Assembly (NCBI GenBank): GCA_963814645.1
Contig: CAWFDX010000001.1
Location: 744,001 to 808,000, forward strand
Direction: 5' to 3'
DNA length: 64,000 nt
DNA from: RYN-230 sp963814645
GTDB taxonomy: Bacteria > Actinomycetota > Actinomycetes > Streptosporangiales > Streptosporangiaceae
Shown: one piece after another, positions 42,268 through 51,798 of the stretch
Layout: the number at the start of each line of letters is the position of its first letter
Position numbering within the stretch: the stretch's first letter is position 1
Made by a program: the position numbers and the translations under genes
Notes under the pieces: generated by a model
Seen by the model: the letters and a program-made list of their open reading frames with translations, nothing else
Databases searched by the model: none
What the model was told of the DNA's origin: nothing

Positions 42268-43445
42268 GCAGCCACCAGTGCGTCGCGCAGCGCCGCCACC
42301 CCGTACCGGGCCCCGATCCGGTCCCGGGCCGCCGCGGCCATCCGCGCCGCCTCGGCCGGCGAATCGAGCAGCTGCCGCACCGCGCCGGCCAGCAGGTCTG
42401 GGCGGCGCGGTGGCACCAGCAGCCCGGTCTCCCCGGGGATGACCAGGTCGGTGGTCGCGTTCACGGCGGTCGCCACCACCGGTACTCCGGCCAGCATCGC
42501 TTCCACGACCACGGTTGGCAGGCCCTCGTAGCGGCTGGGCAGGGCGAAGACGTCCAGGGCCGGCAGCAGGTCCGGGACGTCGTGGCGCTCGCCGGGCAAC
42601 AGCACGTTGCCGCCCGGCACCCCGCTTGCCAGCCGGGTCACCCGCCCGGCCAGCTCCCCGTCGCCGATCCACACGCCGGTGACGCCGGGCCCGAGCCGTC
42701 GCAGCGCGTCAATGAAGTCCTCCGGGGCCTTCTGGTAGGTCAGCCGCCCGACGGCGCCGACCACGCTGGCGTCGGCCGGCAGCCCCAGCGCCAGCCGGGC
42801 CCGGGCCCGGGCCAGTGGGTTACCCCGGTCCGGGGCCGTCTTCTCCTCCGCGCCCGGCACGGCTACACCAATTGCGTGCACGCGTCCAGGGGCGGCCAGC
42901 CCGCGGCGGACCGCCTCCGCGGCGACGGCCGTACCGGTGCACAGCACGAGGTCGGTGACGCGGCTCAGGCGGCGTTCGATCGCCACGTAGGCGGACCGGC
43001 GGAGCACAGACTGGAACTCGTGGAACGGGAACCCGTGATAGGTGTGCACGATGCGTGGGACCCCAGCGCGCCGTGCGGCCACCCGCCCCACCGCTCCCGC
43101 TTTCGCCCCGTGGGTGTGCACCACCTCGAACCGGTTCTCGAGGAACAGCGACGTCAGCCGTCGCACGGCCTGGCTGTCGCGCAGCGGGTCGAGCGCATGC
43201 CGCAGCGCCGGTTCCAGCATGGTACGCACGCCGGCCTGGCCGGCCGCGGCCAGCAGCTGATCCCCGCGGCCGGTGATCAGGGTGACCTCGAATGAATCCG
43301 GGTCCAAGGCGCACGCGCCGCGCAACGCCTGCAGCCCAGCGCCGCCCTCCAGCCGTGCGATGACCACCGCTATCCGCAGCGGGCCGTCGATCTCGGTCCC
43401 GCGCCGCCCGGAGCCGGCCCGGGCGGGTGGGTCAGCCAGAGGCAT
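42198..43445 (-). CDS. Glycosyltransferase family 4
   Basis: A 415-residue GT-B enzyme. VVIARLEGGAGLQALRGACA and VVHTHGAKAGAVGRVAARRA are acceptor-domain motifs; VGAVGRLTYQKAPEDFIDAL and SRYEGLPTVVVEAMLAGVPV contain the donor site and the E-x7-E pair. It is the last gene of the nine-gene operon and overlaps the upstream processive GT2 by 14 bases. It probably adds a sugar to a lipid-linked intermediate or a side branch. The 3' end runs into the convergent deacetylase-like gene. Confidence 0.88.
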   Translation of the reverse strand: MPLADPPARAGSGRRGTEIDGPLRIAVVIARLEGGAGLQALRGACALDPDSFEVTLITGRGDQLLAAAGQAGVRTMLEPALRHALDPLRDSQAVRRLTSLFLENRFEVVHTHGAKAGAVGRVAARRAGVPRIVHTYHGFPFHEFQSVLRRSAYVAIERRLSRVTDLVLCTGTAVAAEAVRRGLAAPGRVHAIGVAVPGAEEKTAPDRGNPLARARARLALGLPADASVVGAVGRLTYQKAPEDFIDALRRLGPGVTGVWIGDGELAGRVTRLASGVPGGNVLLPGERHDVPDLLPALDVFALPSRYEGLPTVVVEAMLAGVPVVATAVNATTDLVIPGETGLLVPPRRPDLLAGAVRQLLDSPAEAARMAAAARDRIGARYGVAALRDALVAAYAPDGPRGADESAASAGRSSLA

Positions 43446-44877
43446 GTGTCTGTCCCGCCTCGATGTTGGCTGGGTCCCAGTCGGGGGCGAAGCCGGTGGC
43501 CATGGCGGTGATGGCCGCCGCGGCGGCCTCCTCCTCGAGGTGACCCTGCTGGGCCGCCGCCGGTGCCTCGTGCCGGGCCGGGCTGGTCCACCGGCCGGTC
43601 AACTTGGCGAGCCAGGCCGACGGGATGGCGTAGAGCCCGATCGCCGCGTCCAGCACCCGCATCAGCGGCAGGAAGGGCGCGGCCAGCAGCAGCCGGGGGC
43701 GCCGCTCCATCCCCGCGACCAGCAGGGTTATGGCCAGGTCCGGGATAGCGACGCCGTACAGCACCCGGCTCAGGCTCATGTGCGTCGCCACGAAGCCGTA
43801 TACCGAGCCGAACACCGGCCAGGTCCCCACCGGCCCGCCCGCCAGGTCTGGCACGACCAGGACAAGGACGACCAGGGGCAGCAGGAGGAGCAGCAGGCAG
43901 GAGGTGACCAGTTCGATCAGGCTGATCGCGAGCATGGCGGTGAACAGGTTCAGCCGCGGCGGGTGGCGCCGCACCGTCTGCCAGAATCCGAGCGCCCAGC
44001 GCTTGGTCTGCTTGACGTAGTCGTGGAACTTGTCCGGGTCCTGGGTGACCGCGACCGCGTCGAGGGTGAACCCGACCTTGCCCAGGTTCTGCTGGTAGAC
44101 CTCGAAGGTCATGTTGAAGTCCTCGATGGCCAGGCCGGGGGGGTTCATGTCGATCTGCGGCAGCACTGCGGTGCGGTAGAGGCTGGCGAAGCCGGGCACG
44201 ATCGGTGTCGCGTTCAGCCGCAGGGAGGTCTGGCCGAACTTCACGATGCGCTGCCCGATGGCGTAGATGCGCATCCGGTGGCCGACGAGCAGGTTGCCCA
44301 TCGGGGACAGCATCCGGTGCTTGTCGACCCGCACGCAGCCGGCCACGGCCACGATCTCCAGGTTGTCGAACAGCGGCAGGGCGGCCTCGAAGTAGCCGGG
44401 CTGGACCCGGGTGTCCGCGTCGAGCAGCATCACCACCGGAAACCGGTCTACCAGCTTGAACCGGTGGATCGCTTCCTGCAGCGCCCCGGCCTTGCCGACG
44501 TTGCTCCGGGTCTTGAGGGCCCGGGCCCCGGCGCGCAGCGCGATCTCGAAGGTGTCGTCGGTCAACCCGTCGGAGATCACGTGGATGTTCTTGAGCGGGA
44601 CGAGCTTCGCGATGGCCCGCAGCGCGTCCTCGATGACGGCCGACTCGTTGTGCGCCGGGATGAGGATCGCGACGTCGTCCACGGTCAGATTGATCTGCCG
44701 CGCCCGGCGGCAGGCCGGGTCATCGCGGATCGCGATCACGTTCTCCGGGTAGCTGCGCGGCTTGCGCCGGTGCACCCGGGAGAGGACCTCACGGTCGAGC
44801 AGCCGGATGAGCCCGACGGTGCCCCAGAGCGTGAAGTTGATCCCGAAGATCAGGATGGCGAGGGTCCACCACGGCAT
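43432..44877 (-). CDS. Processive family 2 glycosyltransferase (cellulose/hyaluronan/PNAG-synthase type)
   Basis: A 481-residue membrane GT2. An N-terminal helix (WWTLAILIFGINFTLWGTVG) is followed by VAILIPAHNESAVIEDALRA, VISDGLTDD, the DxD in VVMLLDADTRVQPGYF, the acceptor Asp in GLAIEDFNMTFE and the QTKRWALGFWQ motif that marks processive synthases. Several C-terminal helices could form an export channel. It likely makes a beta-linked homopolymer and pushes it across the membrane. ATG 44877 shares its A with the stop of the GH18 gene. The nearby deacetylases recall PNAG or hyaluronan-like systems. Confidence 0.87.
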   Translation of the reverse strand: MPWWTLAILIFGINFTLWGTVGLIRLLDREVLSRVHRRKPRSYPENVIAIRDDPACRRARQINLTVDDVAILIPAHNESAVIEDALRAIAKLVPLKNIHVISDGLTDDTFEIALRAGARALKTRSNVGKAGALQEAIHRFKLVDRFPVVMLLDADTRVQPGYFEAALPLFDNLEIVAVAGCVRVDKHRMLSPMGNLLVGHRMRIYAIGQRIVKFGQTSLRLNATPIVPGFASLYRTAVLPQIDMNPPGLAIEDFNMTFEVYQQNLGKVGFTLDAVAVTQDPDKFHDYVKQTKRWALGFWQTVRRHPPRLNLFTAMLAISLIELVTSCLLLLLLPLVVLVLVVPDLAGGPVGTWPVFGSVYGFVATHMSLSRVLYGVAIPDLAITLLVAGMERRPRLLLAAPFLPLMRVLDAAIGLYAIPSAWLAKLTGRWTSPARHEAPAAAQQGHLEEEAAAAAITAMATGFAPDWDPANIEAGQTHASG

Positions 44878-46136
44878 CACGAACCACCACTTCGCAGGGT
44901 CGGGACCGCGGTGCGCCTGCCGACCGGCAGGACATGGCGCAGTGCATTCCAGGTAGCGGGATCTGGGTTGCCGTACATCCACAGGTACACGCCGCCGATC
45001 CCGGATCCGCGGGCCAGGTTGAGCTTGGCCTGGGTACTGCGGGCGTCCTCGAACCAGACGGTGTGCCGATGACCTGAGGAATCGGTGTAGTCGAACCAGG
45101 GTGCCTGGCTGGCCGTGTCGTAATGCACCTGCGCGTGGTAGCGCTCCGCCAGGTGCACGGCCTGCGCCCAGGTGACGGAGGTACCGTGGCCGCCGGACCA
45201 GTCGTAGCCGTAGGACGGGACGCCCAGGACGATCTTGGAGGCGGGGATCTGCGACGTGGCGTAGCGCAGCACAGCCCGGATCCAGCTCACCGGGGCGACC
45301 GGGCCCGGCGGCGAGGTGGCCCAGTGGTAGTCGTACCCCATCAGCCGCACTTCGTCGGCCACCCGGCCGATCGCCGCGTAGTCCTGCGCGACATTGCGCG
45401 GCGCGTAGCCTGCGTTGCTCGCCTTGGCGAACAGCGCCACCGACAGGATCTTGCCTTTGGCGTGCAGCGCGGCGGCCAGGTGCGTAACGAAGGTGGTAAA
45501 GGCCACCCGGTCGCTGGCCTGCAGGTCCTCGTAATCGATGTCGATCCCGGCGTAGCGCTGTTGTTGTACCAGCGTCACGATCTGGCTGACCTGCTGGGCC
45601 ATCAGCGCCGGGTCGTGCAGCATGCGGGCCACCGGCTGGTAGGCCCAGTTGCCCTGCGTGTCCACGTTGGCCAGCGTCGGCACGATCGGCAGCCCCTCGG
45701 CCCGCAACTGTGCCAGGTAGCCGTCAGCCGCGGCCGTGTTGATGCCGGAATCGAGCACGATCCGGTTGTCCGGGCCCAGGCCGTACATCCACGGCGAAAC
45801 CTCGTTCACGTCGGCCCGGCTGGCCAGCACCGCCTGCGTGCCAGGGCCGATGTTCCAGTACGGCACGGACGCGACCACCACGGTGGTGGCAGGCCGGGCC
45901 GTGCCGCCGTTCTGCGACAGGTACACGGTCAGCGCCGCGGCGAGGATGCCGATGGGCAGCACGGCGAGCCACGCCCAGCCGCTCCGGCGCCAGCGCCGGC
46001 CACGGTCCGGTGGTGGTGGTGGCGTGTCGCCGGTGGCCAGCGTGAGCGCCGGGCGCCCGCGCCGCCGGGCGGCGGAACGCTGCTCCCGCCCGGCGTGCTT
46101 CGCCGGGTGGGACGTGCCTGCCGTGTCTTGCCGCAT
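44877..46136 (-). CDS. Membrane-anchored glycoside hydrolase family 18
   Basis: A 419-residue protein with a cytoplasmic Pro/Arg-rich tail, one membrane helix (WAWLAVLPIGILAAALTVYL) and an outside GH18 domain. The catalytic motif is YAGIDIDYEDL (D-x-D-x-E). LMGYDYHWATSPPGPVAP and GVYLWMYGNPDP complete the barrel, as in YaaH/SleL-type enzymes. GH18 enzymes cleave beta-linked N-acetylglucosamine chains. Lying in an operon with a processive GT2, it may trim or release the polymer; a peptidoglycan role is the alternative. It is coupled to the GT2 by a TGATG overlap. Confidence 0.87.
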   Translation of the reverse strand: MRQDTAGTSHPAKHAGREQRSAARRRGRPALTLATGDTPPPPPDRGRRWRRSGWAWLAVLPIGILAAALTVYLSQNGGTARPATTVVVASVPYWNIGPGTQAVLASRADVNEVSPWMYGLGPDNRIVLDSGINTAAADGYLAQLRAEGLPIVPTLANVDTQGNWAYQPVARMLHDPALMAQQVSQIVTLVQQQRYAGIDIDYEDLQASDRVAFTTFVTHLAAALHAKGKILSVALFAKASNAGYAPRNVAQDYAAIGRVADEVRLMGYDYHWATSPPGPVAPVSWIRAVLRYATSQIPASKIVLGVPSYGYDWSGGHGTSVTWAQAVHLAERYHAQVHYDTASQAPWFDYTDSSGHRHTVWFEDARSTQAKLNLARGSGIGGVYLWMYGNPDPATWNALRHVLPVGRRTAVPTLRSGGS

Positions 46137-46152
46137 CCTGCTCCGTCCAGCG

Positions 46153-47139
46153 TCACGAAACCCTAACCGCTGCGCTGTGGTCGCCCGTCTGGTCTGCGAT
46201 CACCGAGCGGATGATGTCGTCGAGGGTTCGCGTGGGCTTATACCCGATCAGCTCGTGGGCGAGGGTGCAGTCGGGCACCCGGCGCTGCATGTCCTCGTAC
46301 CCCGGCCCCATGGCCTCAAGATACGACAGGTACTTCAACCCGCTGGACGATTGGGTCGCGGCGATAACCCGCTGGGCCAGTTCCACGATAGAGATCTGCT
46401 CGGTGTTGCCCACGTTCACCGCCCGGCCGTAGGCCGCCTCGGTGGTGATGAGATCCAGCACCGCGGGCACGACGTCGGCGACGTGGCAGAAGCAGCGGAT
46501 TTGCTCGCCAGTGCCGAAGATGGTCAGCGGCTCGCCGGCCAGCGCCTGGCGGACGAATCGCGGGATGACCATCCCGTACCGGCCGGTCTGCCGCGGGCCC
46601 ACGGTGTTGAAGAAGCGGATGATGACCGCCCGCAGCCCGCATTCCCGCGCGTACGCGTCGATGAGGCTCTCGTCGATGGCCTTCGCCTCGGCGTAGCTCC
46701 ACCGCGACCGCAGCGGCGAGCCGACCAGCCGGTCGTCGTCCTCGCGCAGCCCGATCTTGTCGTTCTTGCCGTAGATCTCGCTGGTCGAGGCGGCCATCAG
46801 CACTGCCCCGTGCCGGTCCGCCGCTTCGATCACGTTCTCGGTGCCGTGGATGTTGGTGCGCAGGCTCTCCAACGTCCGGTCCCGGATCACGAACGAGCCC
46901 ACCGCCGCGGCCAGGTGGAAGATCCAGTCCGTGCCGCGGGCCAGGTCATCCACCAGGCCGGCGTCCCGGATCGAGCCCTGGACCAGCCGGAATCCGGGCG
47001 CGTCCTGCACCGCCTGCAGGTTGTCCAGCCGGCCGGTGCTGAGGTCGTCGAGGCCGACGACCTCATGCCCGGCAGCAATCAGCATGTCCGACAGATGCGA
47101 GCCGATAAAGCCGGCCGCTCCGGTTACCAGGCATTTCAT
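46153..47139 (-). CDS. NAD-dependent nucleotide-sugar epimerase/dehydratase
   Basis: A 328-residue extended SDR. The Rossmann motif is CLVTGAAGFIGSHLSDML, the catalytic Tyr/Lys pair is SYAEAKAIDE (YxxxK), the Ser/Thr site is MAASTSEIYGKND, and GPRQTGRYGMVIPRFVRQAL is the sugar-nucleotide region. It is similar to UDP-glucose 4-epimerase or UDP-glucuronate decarboxylase/epimerase groups. With the dehydrogenase of the same operon it would interconvert UDP-hexuronic acids or N-acetyl sugars. It lies 14 bases after the GT4 gene. Exact reaction unresolved. Confidence 0.85.
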   Translation of the reverse strand: MKCLVTGAAGFIGSHLSDMLIAAGHEVVGLDDLSTGRLDNLQAVQDAPGFRLVQGSIRDAGLVDDLARGTDWIFHLAAAVGSFVIRDRTLESLRTNIHGTENVIEAADRHGAVLMAASTSEIYGKNDKIGLREDDDRLVGSPLRSRWSYAEAKAIDESLIDAYARECGLRAVIIRFFNTVGPRQTGRYGMVIPRFVRQALAGEPLTIFGTGEQIRCFCHVADVVPAVLDLITTEAAYGRAVNVGNTEQISIVELAQRVIAATQSSSGLKYLSYLEAMGPGYEDMQRRVPDCTLAHELIGYKPTRTLDDIIRSVIADQTGDHSAAVRVS

Positions 47140-47153
47140 CGCGTACTCTCCGA

Positions 47154-48347
47154 TCAGTCGTGGGTCGTTCCGGCGGCGGGGGCCATCTCGCTCGGCACCA
47201 CGGCGGACGGGCCCGGATCGGCTAGGGCGCTCTCGCGGCCGGCCGTGCGGCGGCGCGCTGAGCGCGGCGCGGCGAGCCGCTCGTACAGGCCGTCGATCCG
47301 CGCGGTGACCGCCTTGATGCCGTATTCCGCCTCGACGGCGGGCTCGGCGATGCGGTCCCTCCGTCCCGCGCGCAGCTCCGCGGCCAGGCCCTCGCGTATC
47401 CCCTCGGCCGTGCCGGGCACCTGGGTGGCCCGGCTCACCTCCAGGCCCTCCAGCGCCGGGCAGGTGGTGTAGAGCACCGGGGCCCCGCTGGCCAGCGCCT
47501 CGAGGACCGACAGGCCGAACGTCTCCTGCCGGGACGATGCTACGAAGAGGTCCATCGCCGAGAGCATCGCGGCGACGTCGTGGCGTTCCCCGGCGAACAC
47601 GACGTGCTCGCTCACCTGGCAGCGGGCGGCGGTCTCCTCCAGCCGGGCCCGCTCGTCGCCCTTGCCGACGATGAGCAGTTTCGTCCCGTCGCCCAGCAGC
47701 GGCGCCGCGGCCTCGATGACCAGCTCGAACCGCTTGTTAGGGTCGAGCCGGCCGAGGACGCCGATGACGTAGTCCCCGGCGCCGAGTCCGAACTCCTCGC
47801 GGATCCGCGCCCGGGCGGCCGCGTCGAAGGCCACCCGGCTCAGGTCGACCCCGTTCGGGATGACGGTCACCTTCCGGTCCGAGACGCCCCAGTTGAGCAT
47901 CCGTTCCCGGACGGTCTCCGACACCGCGATCGTCATCTGGGAGAACGCACCGGTGGCGAGGTAGAGGGCGCGCACGCCCGTCGTCATCGGGCGGCGTTCA
48001 AGGTGCGTCTCGCCGATCGAGTGCTCGGTGCTGACCACAACCGGCACGCCGGCCAGCCGCGCCGCGGGCCGGCCGTAGATCTGCGACCGGTACAGGTGCG
48101 CGTGCACCACGTCGTACCGGCCCTCGCGGATCAGCCGCCACAGCCGGGGCAGCGCGGACAGCTGCCGGTTGCTGGTCATCTCCAGGCTCCGCACCCGGAC
48201 GTCGTCCTCGCCGAGCATGCCGGCGACCGGGCCGGGGTTGTACAGCGTGACCACGTCACAGTCGTGCCGGGAATGCTGGATCACCGAGCGCAGCTGCAGC
48301 TCGGCGCCGCCGACCCCCAGGCCGGTGATCACATGAAGGACCTTCAC
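47154..48347 (-). CDS. Glycosyltransferase family 4
   Basis: A 397-residue GT-B enzyme starting MKVLHVITGLGVGGAELQLR, with VVHAHLYRSQIYGRPAARLA, VIPNGVDLSRVAF, VIGVLGRLDPNKRFELVIEA and the donor motif ASSRQETFGLSVLEALASGA (E-x7-E). It probably acts early on the lipid carrier, because it follows the priming sugar transferase by 28 bases. No sugar can be assigned. Confidence 0.9.
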   Translation of the reverse strand: MKVLHVITGLGVGGAELQLRSVIQHSRHDCDVVTLYNPGPVAGMLGEDDVRVRSLEMTSNRQLSALPRLWRLIREGRYDVVHAHLYRSQIYGRPAARLAGVPVVVSTEHSIGETHLERRPMTTGVRALYLATGAFSQMTIAVSETVRERMLNWGVSDRKVTVIPNGVDLSRVAFDAAARARIREEFGLGAGDYVIGVLGRLDPNKRFELVIEAAAPLLGDGTKLLIVGKGDERARLEETAARCQVSEHVVFAGERHDVAAMLSAMDLFVASSRQETFGLSVLEALASGAPVLYTTCPALEGLEVSRATQVPGTAEGIREGLAAELRAGRRDRIAEPAVEAEYGIKAVTARIDGLYERLAAPRSARRRTAGRESALADPGPSAVVPSEMAPAAGTTHD

Positions 48348-48375
48348 TGCGTATGCCTTTCTCGGCCGGGAGCGG

Positions 48376-49143
48376 TCACGCCGCCGGGGGCTGGCCGGCG
48401 CGCAGCACCGGCCGTTCGGTGGGCTGGGCGGCTGCGCGGCCCAGGGACCGGGCCGTCAGGCCCACGGTGCGGGCCAGGATGACGAGGTCGAGCCGCAGCG
48501 ACCAGTTGTCGATGTAGTGGTTGTCGTACCGGACCCGCTCGGCGATCGAGGTGTCTCCGTTCAGTCCGTTGACCTGCGCCCATCCGGTCAGCCCGGCGCG
48601 CATCCGGTGCCGGTCACGGTAGCCGGGGATCTCCCGGCCGAACCGCTCCGCGAAGTAGGGCCGTTCCGGCCGCGGGCCGACCAGGGACAGGTCGCCGCGC
48701 AGCACGTTGAGCAGCTGGGGCAGCTCGTCCAGGTGGGTGCCGCGCAGCCAGCGCTCCATGACGGGGACGCGCTGCTCGTCCACGCTCCAGCGGGTGTCGG
48801 GGTCGCCGTGCTGGCTGAGCGTGCGCAGCTTGAGGATGACCGCCGTCCGCCCCCGCCCGGTGACCCGGACCTGGCGGAACAGCACCGGCCCCCCGGTGCG
48901 CACCTTCAGCACCGCAGCCAGCACAGTCAGCGCCGGCACGGCCAGCGCGAGCAGCACCACGGCGGCGGTTACGTCCAGGGCCCGCTTGGCCAGCCGGCCC
49001 GCGGCCGGCCGTTCCGCCCGGCCGCGGACGCCCTCCCGGCCCCGGGCGTCGTCCCAGTCCCGGGCGTCGTCCCAGTCCCGGGCCCGGGGGATGGCGGCCC
49101 CGATCGGGCCGGTGTCCGGCCCGAGGAGCGTCGTCAGGGCCAC
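48376..49143 (-). CDS. Polyprenyl-phosphate sugar-1-phosphate transferase (WcaJ/bacterial sugar transferase type)
   Basis: A 255-residue protein with only the catalytic C-terminal module: KRALDVTAAVVLLALAVPAL (membrane re-entrant helix), GGPVLFRQVRVTGRGR, LRGTHLDELPQLLNVLRGDL and LVGPRPERPY, then AGLTGWAQVNGLNGDTSIAE. It transfers a sugar-1-phosphate from UDP-sugar to undecaprenyl phosphate, starting repeat-unit synthesis. GTG 49143 lies 5 bases after the FAD gene stop. A short tandem repeat near the N-terminus encodes DWDDAR twice. Larger family members have extra N-terminal helices that are absent here. Confidence 0.85.
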   Translation of the reverse strand: MALTTLLGPDTGPIGAAIPRARDWDDARDWDDARGREGVRGRAERPAAGRLAKRALDVTAAVVLLALAVPALTVLAAVLKVRTGGPVLFRQVRVTGRGRTAVILKLRTLSQHGDPDTRWSVDEQRVPVMERWLRGTHLDELPQLLNVLRGDLSLVGPRPERPYFAERFGREIPGYRDRHRMRAGLTGWAQVNGLNGDTSIAERVRYDNHYIDNWSLRLDLVILARTVGLTARSLGRAAAQPTERPVLRAGQPPAA

Positions 49144-49147
49144 TGCG

Positions 49148-50383
49148 TCACCGTCCGGCCGGGATGGCCACCCGGGACCGGCTGCCCATGTTGGCCATGA
49201 CGCCCCGGGCGACCGTGTGCGCTGCATGCTTGGCACCGAACACGAACCGCATGACCGGCCCCATCGTGGCGACGACGGCGGGCCCGGCCACATACAGGCC
49301 CGGCACGGACGTCTGGTAGTCGCGGCGCACCGCGGGCGCGCCGGCCACGGTCTCCAGCTGCTTGCGGATCGCGGGCTCCAGGAAGGTGAACCGGTCCAGG
49401 TCCGGGCGGTAGCCGGTGGCCGCGATCACGTGGTCCGCGGTCAGCCGGGCCATCGTCCCGTTCGGTGTGCGGAACGTCAGCGCCACCCCGTCCGCCATCT
49501 CTTCCGCGCCCTCCAGGACATGACTGGTGAGGATGGGGAACTGGCCCTCCACCCGCTCCCGGAGCCAGCTCGCCCCGGCCGGGCCGAGGGCGGTTCGGGC
49601 CCGGTAGATCCGGGTGGATTCCGGCAGGTGCCGGAACACCTGGGGGCGCTCGGAGTAGAACCACGTGCTCCAGCCCGAACCCAGGCCGGCCTCGGGTTCG
49701 CGCAGCCGCTGCAGCAGCGGCCGGTCCAGAGCCAGCGGCTGGCCGTTCCAGGCCACCTTGGCCCGGCGCGCCACCACCTGGACGGTCGCGCCGTTCTCGT
49801 GCAGCAGGGCGGCCGTCTCCAGCGCCGACTGGCCGGCGCCGACGACGATCACCCGCTTGCCCGCGAAGGCCGACAGGTCGGTGTGCGCCGAACTGTGCGT
49901 GCACACCGCGGGCGACAGCCCGGCCAGCAGGTCCGGGACGACCGCGAAGTGCTGCACGCCCGCTGCGACCACGACCTGCCGGGCACGGGCCGTGCTGCCG
50001 TCCGCCAGGTTCAGCGTGAAGGCACCGTCCTGGCGGGAGACCTCGGTCACCAGGGTCTCCTCCAGGTCGGGGGCGTGCGCCGCCTGGAACCAGTCGCCGT
50101 AAGCGAGGAAGGTCTCTAGCGACACCGGGAGCCCGGAGTCCCGGTAGGGCCGGGCCGTGGCCAGGCAGAACGCTTCCAGGGTGTGGGTGCCGGCCGGGTC
50201 GGACAGGTTGGAGGCGAACCCCTGCGACTTGAGGAACATCCCCTGCGGCATCATGGAGCGCCAGAGGTGCATGGGGTAGCCGAACTCACGGAGGCTCACC
50301 CCGGCCGCGCGCAGGTGCGCGGCTACGGATAGGCCGTACGGGCCGGCCCCCGCGATGGCAACATCTACCACGTCGCTTTTCAC
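49148..50383 (-). CDS. FAD/NAD(P)-dependent oxidoreductase (flavin monooxygenase-like)
   Basis: A 411-residue protein. VDVAIAGAGPYGLSVAAHLR binds FAD, RVIVVGAGQSALETAALLHE is the NADPH Rossmann site and DHVIAATGYRPDLDRF the usual ATG motif. It resembles flavin-containing or N-hydroxylating monooxygenases. GTG 50383 is chosen because GAGGGGGAT lies about 6 bases upstream and the protein then begins right at the FAD fold. Such an enzyme is unusual within a polysaccharide operon. It may oxidise an amino-sugar or an amino-acid substituent, possibly prepared by the adjacent ATP-grasp enzyme. Confidence 0.82.
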   Translation of the reverse strand: MKSDVVDVAIAGAGPYGLSVAAHLRAAGVSLREFGYPMHLWRSMMPQGMFLKSQGFASNLSDPAGTHTLEAFCLATARPYRDSGLPVSLETFLAYGDWFQAAHAPDLEETLVTEVSRQDGAFTLNLADGSTARARQVVVAAGVQHFAVVPDLLAGLSPAVCTHSSAHTDLSAFAGKRVIVVGAGQSALETAALLHENGATVQVVARRAKVAWNGQPLALDRPLLQRLREPEAGLGSGWSTWFYSERPQVFRHLPESTRIYRARTALGPAGASWLRERVEGQFPILTSHVLEGAEEMADGVALTFRTPNGTMARLTADHVIAATGYRPDLDRFTFLEPAIRKQLETVAGAPAVRRDYQTSVPGLYVAGPAVVATMGPVMRFVFGAKHAAHTVARGVMANMGSRSRVAIPAGR

Positions 50384-50439
50384 TGTTTTATCCCCCTCGG
50401 GCACGGAATCTGTATGCGGTTGGTAGGCGGACGGTTGGC

Positions 50440-51777
50440 TTAGGCGCTGAGGGTGCCGTCGGCACCAGCCATGGAACGGGACCGCTGCGGTTGCGGCGTT
50501 CTGGCCGCCGCCCGCCCCGGCCGGTACCGGTAAGTGGCGGTCTCTGCCGGCGTTGCGGCGCGGCCTGCGGTGAACCGGCGGCTGACCGCCCGCCAGCCCA
50601 TCCGCAGGCACATGAGCCCGAATGGCCGCAGGTCGTCCGTGGCGAACCAGGCCACCTCGCGGACCCCCCGCAGGGAGTCCGTCCAGGCTCGGAGGCCGAG
50701 TTCGCCGCGGCGCCAGTAGCTGATCGAGCTGATCGGGTCGTAGTTCTCCACCAGGAAGGCCCGGCCGGCGACCGGCTCGCCCGCGGGAACGGGCTGGCCG
50801 GTCAGGTCCAGGTACGCGGCGCGGACCACGTCCACCCCGGCCGCGTCCTCGAACAGCCGGAACTGGGCCCCGAGCCGCGGGTTGAAGTCGAGCAGCTTGT
50901 ACTCGCCATCGCGGACGTCGAGCCGCAGATCGAGGTCGACGACGCCGGAGTACGGCAGACGGCCCAGCAACCCGGTCAGCTGGCCGGACAGCTCGGTGTT
51001 GGGTACCCAGCGGCCCAGGCTGGTCAGGCCGGCGTGGGCCGGGTAGGACCGGTCCTTGACGCCGGTGAACGCGGGGCGGCACCGGCCGCCGGCGTCACAG
51101 TAGCCGTGGAAGAACCAGTCCTGGGCCGGGCCGCCCGGGATGTACTCCTGGAGCATGAGCCGGGCACCCGCCGCCTCGCAGGCGGACCAGAGCTCGCCGA
51201 GTTCGGCCGGGGTGCGCACGATGGTGGTGCTGCGCACGGCGTGCCCGTCCCGCCACGGGCTGGTCAGCTTGGCCACCACCGGGAACCCCGCCGTGGCCGC
51301 GAACCCGGCGGCGTCCGCCGCGGAGTGCGGCAGCTCCGTCTTCGGGGTCGGCATGCCGAACTCGGCGCACAGTTCCGACATAGCGTGCTTTCCGGCCAGC
51401 CGGCGCGGCAGGCCGGGCGCCACCTCGGGGAACAGGAACGCCTCGCGGAGCTCCGCGCCCTGCTCGGCCAGGAAGATCGCGCCCGCGTCGTCCGTAGTGA
51501 TGAGCACAGCCGGGCGGCCGATGCGCCCGGCCAGCCGCAGCAGCCCGTCGCGGACCGCGGCGGCGTGCTCCGGGTCCGCCTGCCAGAAGAACCGTCCCCG
51601 CAGGTAGCGGGAGCTGGCCGCCGGCGCCAGCGGCCCCTCGTGCACCCCGTATACGGGGACGCCGAGGCGGCCCAGGCTGCGGATCGCACCGAGGCCGCCG
51701 TGGTGCATCACGTTCTGGTCGAACTTGAGTATTACCGCCGGGGTGGAGACGTCAACGTCCTGCAGGCCACCGCTCAT
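50440..51777 (-). CDS. ATP-grasp carboxylate-amine ligase-like protein
   Basis: A 445-residue protein with an N-terminal nucleotide-like domain (GGLGAIRSLGRLGVPVYGVH), the ATP-grasp loop GFPVVAKLTSPWRDGHAVRS and the metal-binding C-terminal motif YKLLDFNPRLGAQFRLFEDA. ATP-grasp enzymes form amide bonds through an acylphosphate. In capsule loci they can attach amino acids to uronic acids. It lies second in the operon, 21 bases after the dehydrogenase that would supply a uronic acid. The last 60 residues are basic and poorly conserved in appearance. Confidence 0.78.
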   Translation of the reverse strand: MSGGLQDVDVSTPAVILKFDQNVMHHGGLGAIRSLGRLGVPVYGVHEGPLAPAASSRYLRGRFFWQADPEHAAAVRDGLLRLAGRIGRPAVLITTDDAGAIFLAEQGAELREAFLFPEVAPGLPRRLAGKHAMSELCAEFGMPTPKTELPHSAADAAGFAATAGFPVVAKLTSPWRDGHAVRSTTIVRTPAELGELWSACEAAGARLMLQEYIPGGPAQDWFFHGYCDAGGRCRPAFTGVKDRSYPAHAGLTSLGRWVPNTELSGQLTGLLGRLPYSGVVDLDLRLDVRDGEYKLLDFNPRLGAQFRLFEDAAGVDVVRAAYLDLTGQPVPAGEPVAGRAFLVENYDPISSISYWRRGELGLRAWTDSLRGVREVAWFATDDLRPFGLMCLRMGWRAVSRRFTAGRAATPAETATYRYRPGRAAARTPQPQRSRSMAGADGTLSA

Positions 51778-51798
51778 CGCCGCTGATCCCGCCCGGGC

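Noticed and set aside
43273..45072. A 599-codon plus-strand frame opposite the processive GT2
   Set aside because: Composition is typical of an antisense shadow, and the minus strand encodes recognised GT2 and GT4 genes in the normal operon order.
50491..51786. A 431-codon plus-strand frame opposite the ATP-grasp gene
   Set aside because: The minus-strand gene has clear ATP-grasp motifs; the plus frame has only Arg/Pro/Gly-rich composition.
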